From: Rattus norvegicus
Lineage: Eukaryota > Chordata > Mammalia > Rodentia > Muridae
Length of the DNA: 64,000 bases
NCBI RefSeq assembly: GCF_036323735.1
Contig: NW_026947400.1
Location: forward strand, 93,501-157,500
Direction of reading: 5' to 3'
Below are positions 1 to 11,253 of the stretch, piece after piece. The notes below the pieces were generated by a model. That model made no database searches. It was not told the origin of the DNA and saw only the letters and a list, made by a program, of their open reading frames with translations. Each line of letters starts with the position of its first letter. The stretch's first letter is position 1. The position numbers were made by a program, and so were the translations under genes.

Positions 1-718
1 GATTATCTCTAGTGTTACTTTGTTCTGCTATTTCTGACAGTGGCTAGACTGTCCTATAAGCCTGTGTGACAGGAGTTCTGTAGACCTGTTTTCCTCTCTT
101 TCAATCAGTTATGGGGACAGAGTGTTTTGCTTTCTGGCGTGTAGTTTTTCCTCTCTACAGGTCTTCAGCTGTTCCTGTGGGCCTGTGTCTTGAGTTCACC
201 AGGCAGCTTTCTTGCAGCAGAAAATTTGGTCTTACCTGTGGTCCCGAGGCTCAGGTTCGCTCGTGGGGTGCTGCCCACGGGCTCTCTGCAGCGGCAGCAA
301 CCAGGAAGACCTGTGCCGCCCCTTCCGGGATCTTCAGTGCACCAGGGTTCCAGATGGTCTTTGGCTCTTTCCTCTGGCGTCTGAGATGTGTGTGCAGGGA
401 GCAGTCACTTCTGGTTTCCCAGGCTTGTCTGCCTCTCTGAAGGTTTAGCTCTCCCTCCCACGGGATTTGGGTGCAGAGAACTGTTTATCCGGTCTGTTTC
501 TTTCAGGTTCCGGCGGTGTCTCAGGCACAGGGGTCCTGCCGCTCCTGGGCCCTTCCCCACGGGAGCCCAGAGGCCTTATACAGTTTCCTCTTGGGCCAGG
601 GATGTGGGCAGGGGTGAGCAGAGTTGGTGGTCTCTTCCGCTCTGCAGCCTCAGGAGTGCCCACCTGACCAGGCGGTTGGGTCTCTCTCTCACCGGGTCTG
701 GGAGCAGAGAGCTGCTCA
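1..718 (-). mobile_element. Rat L1 5' UTR/leader, 5' end of a minus-strand L1
   Basis: Read on the minus strand this is GC-rich leader sequence typical of rat L1 5' UTRs: a CCCAGACCCGGTGAGAGAGA-like start, a middle with acccaaatcccgtggga, and a downstream end near position 1 with a cagtctagccactgtcagaa-like stretch that normally leads into ORF1. ORF1 and the rest of the element lie to the left of the window. The same modules recur in more diverged form at 2695-3790 and, on the plus strand, at 59551-60060. Short ORFs here (e.g. 111-440, 388-861) are non-coding reads of this leader. The 5' end abuts another L1 3' end at 719 with no intervening poly(A). Confidence 0.8.
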
Positions 719-1650
719 ACTTGAGTATTTCTTATATTTTGACTGTAATTCCCCTTCCCGGTTTCCAGGCCAACATCACCCTAATACCTCACCCTCCCCT
801 TCCTTATGGGTGTTCCCCTCCCAACCCTCCCCCCATTGCCGCCCTCCCCCCAACAGTCTAGTTCACTGGGGTTTCAGTCTTAGCAGGACCCAGGGCTTCC
901 CCTTCCACTGGTGCTCTTACTAGGATATTCATTGCTACCTATGGGGTCAGAGTCCAGGGTCAGTCCATGTATAGTCTTTAGGTAGTGGCTTAGTCCCTGG
1001 AAGCTCTGGTTGGTTGGCGTTGTTGTACATATGGGGTCCCGAGCCCCTTCAAGTTCTTCCAGTATGTTCTCTGTTTCCTTCAGTGGTTTGCTGCTGGCAT
1101 TCGCCTACAAAATTGCTGTATTCTGGCTGTTTCTCTAAGGACAGATCTACATCTGGTTCCTGTTGGCATGCACCTCTTTGCTTCTTCCATCTTATCTAGT
1201 TTGGTGGCTGTGTATGTATGGACCACATGTGGGGCAGGCTCTATATGGACGTTCCTTCTGCCTCTGTTCTAATCTTTGCCTCCCGATTACCTCCCAAGGG
1301 TATTCTTGTTCCCCTTTTAAAGAAGGAGTGAGCAATTTGCATTTTGGTCATCCTTCTTTAGTTTCATGTGTTCTGTGCATCTAGGGTAATTCAAGAATTT
1401 GGGCTAATAGACACTTATCAATGAGTGCATACCATGTGTGTTTTTCTGTGATTGGTTTACCTCACTCAGGATGATATATTCCAGTCCATCCATTTGATTA
1501 TGAACTTCATAAAGTCATTGTTTTTGATAGCTGAGTAATATTTTATTGTGTAGATGTACCACACTTTCTGCATCCATTCCTCTGTTGAAGGGCATTTGGA
1601 TTCTTTCCAGCTTCTGGCTATTATAAATAAGGAATTCTTCACTAAACACA
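719..1650 (-). mobile_element. L1 3' UTR and ORF2 C-terminal end
   Basis: The plus strand starts with aacttgagtatttcttatat, the reverse complement of the rat L1 3' terminus, followed by the C/T-rich complement of the G-rich tract (765-860). The rest of the 3' UTR reaches about 1390. The ORF2 C-terminus follows; the minus-strand ORF at 1466-1651 reads the familiar region with WYIYTIKYYSAIKNNDFMKF. The copy breaks off at about 1645, just after the ataaataagg position of ORF2, and jumps to a different ORF2 segment. No poly(T) run survives at 719. Confidence 0.85.
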
Positions 1651-2694
1651 TCTCGACCGGGACTCCTTTTGGTTGGGAGACCTTTAATGACTGCTTCTAT
1701 TTACTTAGGAGTTATAGGGTTGTTAAAATGGTTTATCTGTTCCTGATTTAACCTTGGAACTTGGTATCTGTCTAGGAAATTGTCCATTTCATGCAGATTT
1801 TTAAGTTTTGTTGAATATAGGCTTTTGTAGTAAGATCTGATTATTTTTTGAATTTCCTCTGAATCTGTAGTCCTTTTCATTTCTGATTTTGTTAATGTCG
1901 AAACACTCTCTGTGTCCTCTCCTTAGTCTGCCCAAGGGATTATCTATCTTCTTGATTTTTTCAAAGAATCAACTTTTGGTTCTGTTGATTCTTTCTATGG
2001 TCGTATTTGATTCTACTTGGCTGATTTCACCTCTGAGTTTGATTATTTCTTGCCATTCACTTTTCCTGGGTGTATTTCCTTCTTTTTGTTCTAGACCTTT
2101 TAGGTGTCCTATCAAGATGCTGACATATGCTCTCTCCTCTTTCTTTCGGCAGGCATTCAGAGCTATGTGTTTTCCTCTTAGCACAGCTTTCATTTTGTCC
2201 CATAAGTTTGGGTATGTTGTACCTTTATTTTCATTAAATTCTAAGAAGTATTTAATTCCTTTCTTTATTTCTTCCTTGGTTAGGTTATCATTGAGTATAG
2301 CATTGTTAACTTCCATGTACATGTGTACATTATTTCCATTTTGTCATTGAAGACCACTGTTATTCCGTGGTGGACTGATATGATGCATGTGATTATTTCT
2401 ATCTTTCTGTATCTGTTGAGGCCTGTTTTATGACCAATTATATGGCCAATTTTGGGGAAAGTGCCATGAGAATAATGTATATCACTTTGCTTTAGGATAG
2501 AATCTTCTATAATTATCTGTAAAGTCCATTTAGTTCATGACTTCTCTTAGTCTGTCTATGTCTCTGTTTAATTTCCGTTTCCATGACCTGTCTATGGATG
2601 AGAGTGGGGCGTTGCAATCTCCTACTCTTATTATGTGAGGTACAATGTGTGCTTTCACATTCAGTAAGGTTTCTTTTATGTATGTATATGCCAG
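1651..2694 (-). mobile_element. L1 ORF2 fragment (endonuclease to RT linker), degenerate
   Basis: Continuation of minus-strand L1. The plus strand shows complements of the ORF2 linker and late endonuclease domain, such as the run around 1935-2060 and 2180-2340. The minus ORF 1969-2322 translates to L1 ORF2 text including NNAILNDNLTKEEIKKGIKYF. The reverse transcriptase core between this part and 1650 is missing, so the copy carries an internal deletion of roughly the RT domain or is two fragments. Stops and frameshifts show it is dead. At about 2694 it switches to 5' UTR-like sequence, skipping ORF1. Confidence 0.8.
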
Positions 2695-3790
2695 TTGTGG
2701 GAACAGAGTATTCTGCTCTCAGGCATGTAGTTGCTCCTGTTCACTGACTTTCAGGTGTCCTTGTGGGTAGGAACTAGCAGAACCTGCACCTACTTCTCCT
2801 TGGTTCCTCTGTGGGGGTGGGGGTGGTACAGATGGCACAAGGTGTTTTCCTGTTGAGTCAGGAATCTTGGCAGAGAATAGACTCCTCTGGATTCCCAGGA
2901 GTGTCTGTTCCTCTGAAGTTATAGTTTCCCCCACCCTCAGCATTTGGGTGCAGGGAGGTGTTTGATCAGTTCAGTTCAGATCTAGGCACAGTCTGGAACA
3001 TGGTGGTCCTGCTGCTTTATTCTTCCTATATTCCTGTTTCCAGAGCATTATGCAGTTTGTCTTGGGCCAGAGATGTGGGCAATCGTGGGCAAAAGTGTTT
3101 GTATCTCCTGCCCTGTAGTCTCAGTATAGCCTACACTCCTGGGTGATCAGTTCTCTCTCCCACAGCATCTAGGGGCAGGGAGTTCTGGGCCAAAATCAGT
3201 GAGGATCAGGTGCAAACTAGAAACTGGAAGCGCTTGGTCCCAATGGAAATTCTGACTTTGCATGTCCTGAGTCCATCGGGCAGGACATTATGAGCAGAAG
3301 TTGGTTTCACCTCTGGTCTCAGGCCTGAAGTCACTCCTCCTCGGGCTGACTTTCCGCTTTCCATGAGAGCCACAAGCAGAAAGGTCCTGCCCCTACAGCT
3401 CCTAGGTCCCTATCCACAGTAGTCCCAGATGGAGCTAGGTGGTTTTTTCTTGTGTTAGGAATGTGAGCAGAGTTCTCAGGGATCTCTGCCCCTCTGTTGG
3501 TCTAAGTCTTTCCCACCACACACAAGATTTGGGTGTAGGATGCATTTTGGACCAATTCAGATCCAGGTGCAGTTTGGACTGCAGGGCTCCTGCAGCTTGA
3601 CTGCTCTTATATACATGTGTCCAGAGGCACTCTGTAGTTTACTCTTTGGCTAGGGATGTGGGCACAGGTGGGCAGAAGTGACAATCTCTGCTTCCCTGAG
3701 GTCTCAGTTTTGCTCACTCTTCTGTGTGATCAGCTCTCTGTCCCACAGAGTTTTCAAAGGAGTTTCAAATGTTCATTCCCTATCCTGCAG
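2695..3790 (-). mobile_element. L1 5' UTR, two tandem ~584-bp monomers
   Basis: Two diverged copies of the leader seen at 1-718 follow each other. Landmarks recur at a spacing of about 584 bases: atttgggtg near 2942 and 3527, gatgtgggca near 3072 and 3656, and the segment at 2700 matches that at about 3284. I therefore split it into roughly 2695-3278 and 3279-3790. Murid L1 promoters are known to be built from tandem 5' monomers, so this fits an older multi-monomer L1 promoter on the minus strand. Whether it belongs to the ORF2 piece at 1651-2694 is inferred from orientation only. Confidence 0.6.
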
Positions 3791-4289
3791 GTCTCCAATC
3801 TTTCCAATTCTCCTCCAAAGTGTGTTGGAGAAGACACCTCTGTTCAAGTGGAGGTTCAACAGGCCACATCAGACAAATAGGAATGCAAAACTTCTTCTCT
3901 TAAAGGTAATCTCAGTGATTTCTCCTATTACACAAATGGATTAAGTCCAGATCCCTCTCCACAAGAGACTTTAATACCTTAGCCAGCTGCCAAAGCTTGA
4001 CAGAGAGCTATGTCCACACATAAAGACTGTCATAGATGTCCCCCATCTCCACCAAAGTGCCTTATGCAATCTGCCATCTCTACCACAGTGCTTTATGAAA
4101 TCTGCCATATCCACCACAGTGCATTATGCAATCTGCTTCGTGAAAAATGAGTTTGACACCTGATTCTGCTGACAAAGGGGATTTCAGAACTTCCCTATAA
4201 AACCAAGAGGACCTTCACAGACTTCCACTATTTAAAATGGGCTTAAATCACCACTTATGTTCCAAGGGTGACAAAACACAGTCACAAAT
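3791..4289. other. Unassigned sequence leading into relic ORF mosaic
   Basis: No repeat family or gene recognised. It lies between the L1 leader and the Ser/Thr/Pro-rich relic, and carries the 31-bp tandem triplet listed separately. Its composition resembles the following mosaic, so it may be part of the same relic. Confidence 0.3.
4044..4136. repeat. Three tandem copies of a 31-bp unit
   Basis: Units at 4044-4074, 4075-4105 and 4106-4136 each begin cat(c/a)tc and end aatctgc, with two to four differences between units. Thirty-one is not a multiple of three, so the array would break any reading frame through it. Confidence 0.9.
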
Positions 4290-6460
4290 CCCCAAGTGAA
4301 CCTCAAAACATGCATACCAGCCCAAGCAGAGACAAAACTTTCTGAATGTATACCATTAGATCTCGGACCATTGCCAGTTTCAGAAGGGGTCCTTGAGAGT
4401 TCCACACCCATGCAAGATGTAGAAGAAAATACTGAGTTCACTCAAGGGACTCTTGTGCCTTCTGCACATCAAAATGTTGTCTAGCACCCTCACCATCTCC
4501 CCCAGTATTTCCAATGTTCCTATACAACAGAAAATTATTCAAATATCCTCTACCACTGAAAAGGACCCTCCTGACTTGTCATCAGACCCAAAAGAGCCCA
4601 ATTTATCACAACACGCAGTCAATGAGCCATGCAGACTCCATATTAATACAATGCACACAGAAGATAAAACATCCCCTACCTCCCCATGGGACTCTAGTTC
4701 ATTCTGTCCTGAAAGGAGAGTCTCAGAAATTTTCCACATATACATCAGAGATGCTAGAATTTTCCAAAACTGAACAGGATTCAATGAATAGTACTTTATC
4801 TCATAAGAAGACTGATTCTAGAATTTCCCAAAACTGAACAGGATTCTCTGAGTTGTACTCTATCTCATAAGAAGACTGTGGGAAAACAAATATCTACAAA
4901 AGGAGTTCTACCCACAGCCACATCTTTAGAAATGGCTTGTGGATATGACACATGTACAAAAGATATTTTAGCACATATTCCATTTGTAGAGAAGGTTATG
5001 GATCCAACCATATGTGAATGAGGAGTAGGGGAACATGATATGCAAACACCAGTGTCTGTAGCATCCTCTACATCTAATGAAACAGACTCTTTGGATTCCA
5101 TTTTTGCAAAAGAATGCATATGACCTCCACAAACTTCATAGGATGCTATGGGAACTTCCTTATCTCCTCAATATCAACCAACTTCCCCAACTACAGAATA
5201 TGCTACACACTCTTCCAAATATGCACAAATGGTTGCCAGTCTTTCTTTATACCCACAAGCTGACCCAGAACTTCTGACAAATTCCTCAAAGGCTCTGGAT
5301 TTTACCTCATCTTCTGAAGGGGCCTTGGAACCTGTTTTGCCTATCAAGCAGCCTAGGGAACCTGACACTTCTACATGAAAGTCTGTTTCCACTTCTCCAT
5401 TAGAAGAAATTTTTCATTGAACTTCCACAATGACACAACAATATCTAGAAACATCCTTATCTGCTCATGAGGCTCTGAGAACTCTCACATATATCCATGA
5501 TGCTCTAGGAGAGGTCACATTTTCAGAGGTAGCTCTAATACCTAACCCCCATTCTGACGTCACAGTCAGGATATCCACACATATACACAGTACATTAAGA
5601 CCTTCCTCATCTGAGAAGGATATCTTAGGATCTACTGCATATGAACAGCATGCTTACAACTATCCCCAGCTACCCAAGTAGATTTATTTCATATGTCCAC
5701 TCTGGGGAGAAATAGTCGACATTCTCCCTCTACCAAAACGGACCACAGGCACACAGTTTCTATAAACATAGGTTTAAGATTTGATCCTTCTGATGGAGTC
5801 TTGAGAAGTTTGTCCTCTAAGGAAGAGAGTTTCAACCTTCCCCCTTTTGCCAAAAGGTATCGTGTGCTGCCAAAGAGTACCAAAAGCTACAACTCCTCCT
5901 CAGGTGTGTCCCACACATTGTACATCTGTCCAAAAAGCCATAGAATTTGCCAAAAATGACAAAGGAAATGTGGAAAGTTGCCAATCCTTACAAGGGCATG
6001 ATGGACATTCCATATTGTCCCAAGATGCTCAAGTAACTCCTCCTTCTACAAAAAGACATGTTCACCGTCTGCCCCAGTGTTTCAGGTAATTTCTTAACCC
6101 GTCTCTAAGGGCTCAAGAAAATCTTCTCCATTCTCAAAGTGATTTGTCATTGTGCAAATTAATTTTCAAAAATATACTTTTTTTATATTTGCAAAGGTTT
6201 GAGGGAAAGCACGCATCAAAAAAAATTATTTAGACCTTGTGCCATTACCCCAAGTATATCAGAACAATTCAACATCTTCTAAAGCATCTAAAAATCAATC
6301 TGTTTCTAGCACTCTTCCTGTGAAACATTTACCATCAGCCATACAATCCCCAGGATCATCGATATCTAAAAAAGGTTTATCTAGAAACTTTACCATCTGT
6401 CCAAAGGTCTTTAGGATGTTCAGCAAGTTCTCCATGAGCTCGGTTAACCCATAGAGCAAA
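4290..6460 (+). pseudogene. Unidentified degenerate Ser/Thr/Pro-rich ORF mosaic
   Basis: Overlapping plus-strand ORFs of 60-107 codons tile this stretch in changing frames (4296-4484, 4453-4773, 5148-5378, 5430-5681, 5693-5959, 6239-6454). They share a low-complexity, Ser/Thr/Pro/His-rich composition. A motif like SEGVLE / SEGALE / SDGVLR recurs near 4384, 5316 and 5790, suggesting a diverged internal repeat. This looks like the relic of a repetitive, possibly mucin-like or testis-type protein gene, with many frameshifts. I do not recognise the gene. Alternatives are a non-coding tandemly repeated duplicon with chance ORFs. There is no start, signal peptide or domain I can name. Confidence 0.3.
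4753..4880. repeat. Two tandem copies of a ~64-bp unit
   Basis: Copies at 4753-4816 and 4817-4880 both run from ctagaattt through aaaactgaacaggattc to ctcataagaagactg. They differ at roughly eight positions. With the 31-bp triplet this shows repeated local duplication within the relic region. Confidence 0.88.
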
Positions 6461-6489
6461 AGAACAAAAGCCATCTGCACAGGGTGTTT

Positions 6490-7210
6490 TCCCAACAACC
6501 ACATATTTCTTCTTTTCTTATATACCAGGACAGAAGACCAGCTTCCTTATCCCCATCTCTGATCTCTTCATCCTATTTGTACACCCTTCCAAATGGCCCT
6601 TTACTCTGAATTAGAGGCCAATTAGAAAATCATAGAGGTACTGAAGGAACATCTGAGAGGCAGTTGCTGTCAAGACAACACTTGTGCCATCACAGAAGAA
6701 GCTAGGGCTCTCCAGGAAAACAAGAGGTTTTTCAGGGAGGACTAATTATGATGTCACTGAGAACCGCCATGGCCTAACTGCTAAACAGCTTTTTCTATAT
6801 TGACCAGATTTGAGGGTGCCCTTTCCTGGAGTGTCTCCTGTGACACAGTTGAAAACTTTATGTACTACATCTCTCTACAGCTAGAGATTTCATTTGCTTC
6901 ATTAGTGGTTACAATCTCTGAATGGAGAAAATTAGTCAGGGGCGTAGCATGGCTAGAAAAGATTTAGGAACATAGAGTGGAGGAGATTCTTCCAGATAAT
7001 ATTTTATTCCCAGGTAAATCCCTGTGACATACAGTTTAATATCCCAGGTTTTCTCTATTTCACAAAGGCCAGTATTTTGACTACAGCTCTTAATTGAATG
7101 AATATTGTATTTCATTTTCTCATTGTACATTTCTTGATAAGAGACTTAATTAAAATTCCTGAGTGTGTACTCAAAAATTCTGCTTTCAATTCCATTTTGA
7201 GCAAAGCAAA
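6490..7210. repeat. Paralogous block X, copy A
   Basis: About 700 bases align by eye with 12287-13005. Both contain, in order, a (g)acagaa(g)accagctt segment, gaggtactgaaggaa, catcacagaag, gctagggctctccagga, gtgtctcctgt, and atggagaaa(a/g)ttagtcagg. Divergence is moderate, with small indels. No known repeat family recognised. One frame of copy A has an open stretch (EEARALQENKRFF near 6700), but the corresponding frame in copy B is broken by a stop. Confidence 0.8.
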
Positions 7211-7530
7211 GGACAAAATGAGTATATAATTGAATTCTCTAGTCCTATTTGGTATCAGTACTACACTATCTACCTTCCTGTGTTCCCATTGCTAGACTTG
7301 AGGGTCGGATGTTTTAACATGATTCTTTCTGAAGGCCAAACATACGATACTGGAGGATTGGCAGAAAGAAGAATGGCTTGTGGACAAGTGAAACCTCAAC
7401 CTAAATAGGTTCATAAGTACAGGAGGGTGACCATTTGGCATTGTCATTTCTGAACTCTACATTCTTGACCTAGTTGCTCAGAATCCATGTTACCATTCCA
7501 CCTAATCACATAGTTGTCGGAGCCACCAAA
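7211..7530. other. No recognisable feature
   Basis: AT-rich sequence between block X copy A and the L1 tail. No gene, SINE or simple repeat seen. Confidence 0.4.
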
Positions 7531-8050
7531 ATTATATAATATACATCAGCTACCAAAACTAGATAAGATTGATGTAGCTAAAAATTGCATTCTGCCAGCA
7601 ACTGGATATAGATATTTCCTGAGACACACAGGTAGATCATGTCAACTACAGAAGTGAATGCTAGAGCAAACCAGTGAACAATAACAGACCTCTTTCAGGC
7701 AGAATTTGAGAAAGGATTACAATACCTGAAGGAGCTTTCAATCCCATAAGAACAACAATGTCAAAGAACCAGAGCTTTCTGGTACTAAACCAATATTCAA
7801 TGAATGTACACAGGCAGAGCTATGGCTTAACCTGCATGTGGTAGAGGATGGCCTTGTTAATCACGAATGGAAGCAGAAGCTATTGGTCCTCTCTAGGTTT
7901 GTCTGCCTGTACAAGAAAATGTGAATGCACAGTCAGGGAGGTTAGAGAAGAAGGGGAAGGATACTGGTAGGAATCTAATGGGCAGGAAAATTGGAAAGGA
8001 AATAACATTAAATGTAAATATAGAAACATCAGGTTAAATAAGTAATAAAA
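7531..8050 (+). mobile_element. Old L1 3' UTR tail (in duplicated block)
   Basis: Diverged L1 3' UTR: ccaaaactagataagattga, then complete 3' UTR landmarks (agagcaaaccagtgaac, ccataagaacaacaatg, gaggatggccttgtt) and a tail ending near ataaaaattgg. The counterpart lies at 11251-11769, and in both places the L1 tail is followed directly by block Y, so the insertion predates the duplication. Confidence 0.75.
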
Positions 8051-8386
8051 ATTGGTAAAACATAAAAAAATGAAAGAAATAAAAGAAGAGAAAGCTGACA
8101 GCTTATCATACCTAATGACTCAGAAAAGTAAAGTGGTAGTCAGTGGAAATATTAGTGGAAATACTGAGATGATGAAGTCTCAACTAATAGCACTACTGCT
8201 TCCCAGACTGCACCATAGATATCCAAACATGGAGGAGTTTACTCTGAGTTAGGGACACAATACCTGTCTCTCCTTTTTTCCTTAGGACATTTTTCTTCTT
8301 GTGAAAAAGAGTAAAGGCCATGAGCTCTTGGGAAAACAACTGTACCCTTCCCAACTCTTGATTTTTGGAATAAAGAAATTAATGAT
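8051..8386. repeat. Paralogous block Y, copy A
   Basis: Matches 11770-12130 by eye, sharing gatgaagtctcaacta, catggaggagttta, gacacaatac and the end ggaataaagaaattaatgat. Copy B holds about 20 extra bases near 11930. The family is not recognised. After the shared end the two loci diverge: copy A enters microsatellites, copy B enters block X. Confidence 0.8.
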
Positions 8387-8454
8387 ATACCATATATATC
8401 ATGCCTTGGCAAATTATTTTAAAGCAAGGAATTTGCTTTGTAAAATCATGTATG

Positions 8455-8549
8455 AATGTATGTATGTATGTATGTGTTCATATGTCTATATGTGTATCTT
8501 GTATGTATGTTTATATATGTGTATATGTATATATGTGTATGTGGCCACA

Positions 8550-8614
<65 letters not shown>

Positions 8615-8690
8615 ATATATGTATATATTTGTAAGTGTATATATGCTTATATATATCTGTATGTGTATATGTGTATATATATGTAACATA
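8455..8690. repeat. Compound microsatellite (TATG)n/(TA)n/(TG)n
   Basis: Runs of tatg, a ~24-base TA tract near 8559-8583 and a TG tract near 8585-8611, followed by imperfect TA/TG. Apparent ORFs on both strands (Tyr/Cys/Val or Ile/Tyr/His/Thr repeats) are translations of this tract. Confidence 0.95.
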
Positions 8691-9009
8691 CAAAGCACTC
8701 TATTTTCTAATTTTATATAAATTTTCTCATATATACATAGGTACTCAAGAATTTTAAAAGGTGCTTTATAAATTTTATTCATTTTAAATTTACTGTTCAC
8801 AAAATAGACTCAATATAGGTAATTAATTTTTATACTATCAAATTTCTCATCTATTTCATAAAAACACAAATATTTACATTAGTTATGTGACTGTATATAT
8901 GTTTTATCATTAGACATAACTAGTTTTTCCAGTATGTGATATAATTTCAGGATACTACTAGACATATGTGAGGTAGAAAATATATCAAAGGACTGGTATA
9001 TGTGATAGA
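8691..9009. other. AT-rich DNA, no feature seen
   Basis: No repeat family or gene recognised here. Confidence 0.4.
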
Positions 9010-9012
9010 GTA

Positions 9013-9050
<38 letters not shown>

Positions 9051-9103
9051 TGATACAAACATACATACATACATACATACATACATACATACATACATAC
9101 ATG
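9010..9103. repeat. Tetranucleotide arrays (GATA)n then (ATAC)n
   Basis: About ten perfect gata units (9013-9051) followed by about ten atac units (9057-9102). These arrays are perfect or nearly so and probably length-polymorphic. Confidence 0.95.
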
Positions 9104-9629
9104 CATAGTTAAATTGATGAAAGATCACAGATGATAAGGAGACAAATATCACATACTCATAATCTTCAGCCATGAAATAATTAGTATTGAAAGGCAAAAA
9201 TATCTTCTAATATGGAGCAAAATTTTAAATGTGAATCGTGTTTATTTTAATACCTAAAGGGAGATTTATCAGCCATAATCTTTAAAATAAAATGTCTATC
9301 GACACTTTCACACAGGTAAATAACAGTCATGAAATACTTAACTTCCTTTTCATTAATCTGTCAAATTGTTTCATCATCTTGTCTTTGTTACTTAAATGAA
9401 CAACATCATAATTTGTCTGCGTGTTCAAATCTTCAGTCACTCTGCTCTGCATTCTACCTCAAATCCTTTCACTATATTTAAGTCTATAACAGATCGTAAT
9501 GTGCTATTCATGAAATTTAATCACGACCCATCCTTTTTTCTTTAATAACATTGCTCTCATACAGGTAACTATTATTTCTCTTTTACAAATGTGACCACTA
9601 CCCATTCCGTATTTTAAGTACTATTTTCA
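9104..9629. other. AT-rich DNA, no feature seen
   Basis: No gene or recognised repeat between the tetranucleotide array and the L1 insertion. Confidence 0.4.
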
Positions 9630-9643
9630 ACATCAACCATTTT

Positions 9644-10109
9644 TTATTTATTAACTTGAGTATTTCTTATTTACATTTCAAATGTTATTCCCTTTCCCGG
9701 TTTCCAGGCAAACATTCCCCTAACCGCTACCTTTTCCCCTCTATATGGTGTTCCCCTCCCCATCCTCCTACCATTACCGCCCTCCGCCTAACAATTTCGT
9801 TCACTTGCGGTTCAGTCTTGGCAGGACCAAGGGCTTCCCCTTCCACTGGTTATCTATCTAGGGTATTCATTGCTACCTATGAGGTTGGAGCCCGGCGTCA
9901 GTCCATGTATAGTCTTTGGGTAGTTGTTTAGTTCCTGGAATCTCTGGTTGTTTGGCATTGTTGTTAATATGGGGTCTTGAACCCCTTCAAATTCTTTCAG
10001 TCCTTACTCTGGTTCCTTCAATGGGGGTCCTGTTCTCAGTTCAGTGGTTTGCTGCGGGCATTCGCCAATGTAATTGTTGTATTTTTGCTGTATCTCTCAG
10101 GGGAGATAT
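9644..10109 (-). mobile_element. 5'-truncated L1 3' UTR, minus strand
   Basis: The plus strand begins with a short T-rich stretch and ttaacttgagtatttctta, the complement of the rat L1 end, then the C-rich complement of the G tract and the rest of the 3' UTR to about 10109. The insertion is bounded by a 14-base direct repeat, acatcaaccatttt, at 9630-9643 and 10163-10176. The far repeat copy lies beyond a B1-like piece (10110-10162), so L1 and B1 pieces sit inside one TSD pair. Confidence 0.85.
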
Positions 10110-10162
10110 GCTGAAGGAGGCACAGGCAGGAGGATCAAGTGTTCTAGGCTTGCCTCTGCTAC
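10110..10162 (+). mobile_element. B1-like SINE fragment fused to L1 5' end
   Basis: About 53 bases with gaggcacaggcaggaggatc followed by a gttctaggc...gcctctgctaca pattern match the B1 interior (gaggcagaggcaggaggatc...gttcaaggccagcctggtctaca). It is antisense relative to the L1 it is joined to. It has no A-tail or TSD of its own; the outer L1 TSD includes it. Confidence 0.6.
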
Positions 10163-10176
10163 ACATCAACCATTTT

Positions 10177-10765
10177 ATAATTGCTCTTTATATGAGATAA
10201 TAAAATGATCTGTTTTCCACCAATAAATATCTACTAACAGTTTGTTCCATTGAAACTTTAGACAAGAAAAACAAAGTTGTTACAAAGTGCTAGTTCTAAT
10301 CAGACCTAAAACTGAAAGCTGTTTATGTGACAGGCAGCAGAGGAAGAACACTTATGGAAGACAAAGCAGAGTTGTAGAAGACTTCATGCAGGGAAGTGCT
10401 TCATGCAATTGTAAACAAAAAGTGTAAAAGACCTGAACTTTCATATTGAGTGAAAGTTGTTGAAGAATATTTACAATGATTCTGAATGGACTACATAAGC
10501 ATGTTTATTTACCAATCCATGGTAAACACTAGAAAAATGGCATCAAATAGTAATAGGGCAGAAAAGGAAATTAAATTAAAAGTTGGTCCAGGTTACCATA
10601 TGGATGTTGTTAATTTGAACATGCTGAAGGTAAGTGGATGATTTAATGTGATGAATGACTTAGATATACTAACAATATTGCTTGAACCTATAGTGAAATA
10701 ACACAGAGTGAGAACACTAACAAAAACCTGTGACAGAAATCTGTTCAGGTATGGCTATATTCTTT
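10177..10765. other. AT-rich DNA, no feature seen
   Basis: No gene or recognised repeat up to the start of the next L1 fragment near 10766. Confidence 0.4.
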
Positions 10766-11202
10766 AATATTTCTTTTGAAAACACATTCTCAACTATGTT
10801 CATAGCAGCCTTATTCATGATACCAGGAGCTAGAAGGAACCTTAAGGGCACTCATGAGAGGAATGGATAAAGAAAATGTAGTTCATCTACACAATGGTGT
10901 ACTATTCTGGTATCAAAAGTAAAGATCTCAAGAAATTCATAGACCAAAGGATTGAACTAGAAAATATAATACTAAGTGAGGTAACACAACCACAGAAAAT
11001 CATATATGGTATGAAATCACCGAAAATAGATATTGCCACAAAAGCTCAAATTACCGAATATGCAGACTACAGACCAATTGAAGCCCAAGAAGAACGTCGA
11101 AAATGTGCATGCTTCACCCATTTTTAAAAGGGGGAACAAAAATATCTTTGAATTTAGATCAGAAACTTAAGAAATCCCATTCTGAGCATTAAGTCCTCAT
11201 AG

Positions 11203-11253
<51 letters not shown>

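Noticed and set aside
8301..8800. Overlapping ORFs of 60-139 codons on both strands
   Set aside because: Low-complexity translation of TATG/TG/TA repeats; no conservation expected.
9010..9103. Regular repeats suggesting a CRISPR-like array
   Set aside because: Simple GATA and ATAC tetranucleotides without spacers, in eukaryotic DNA.
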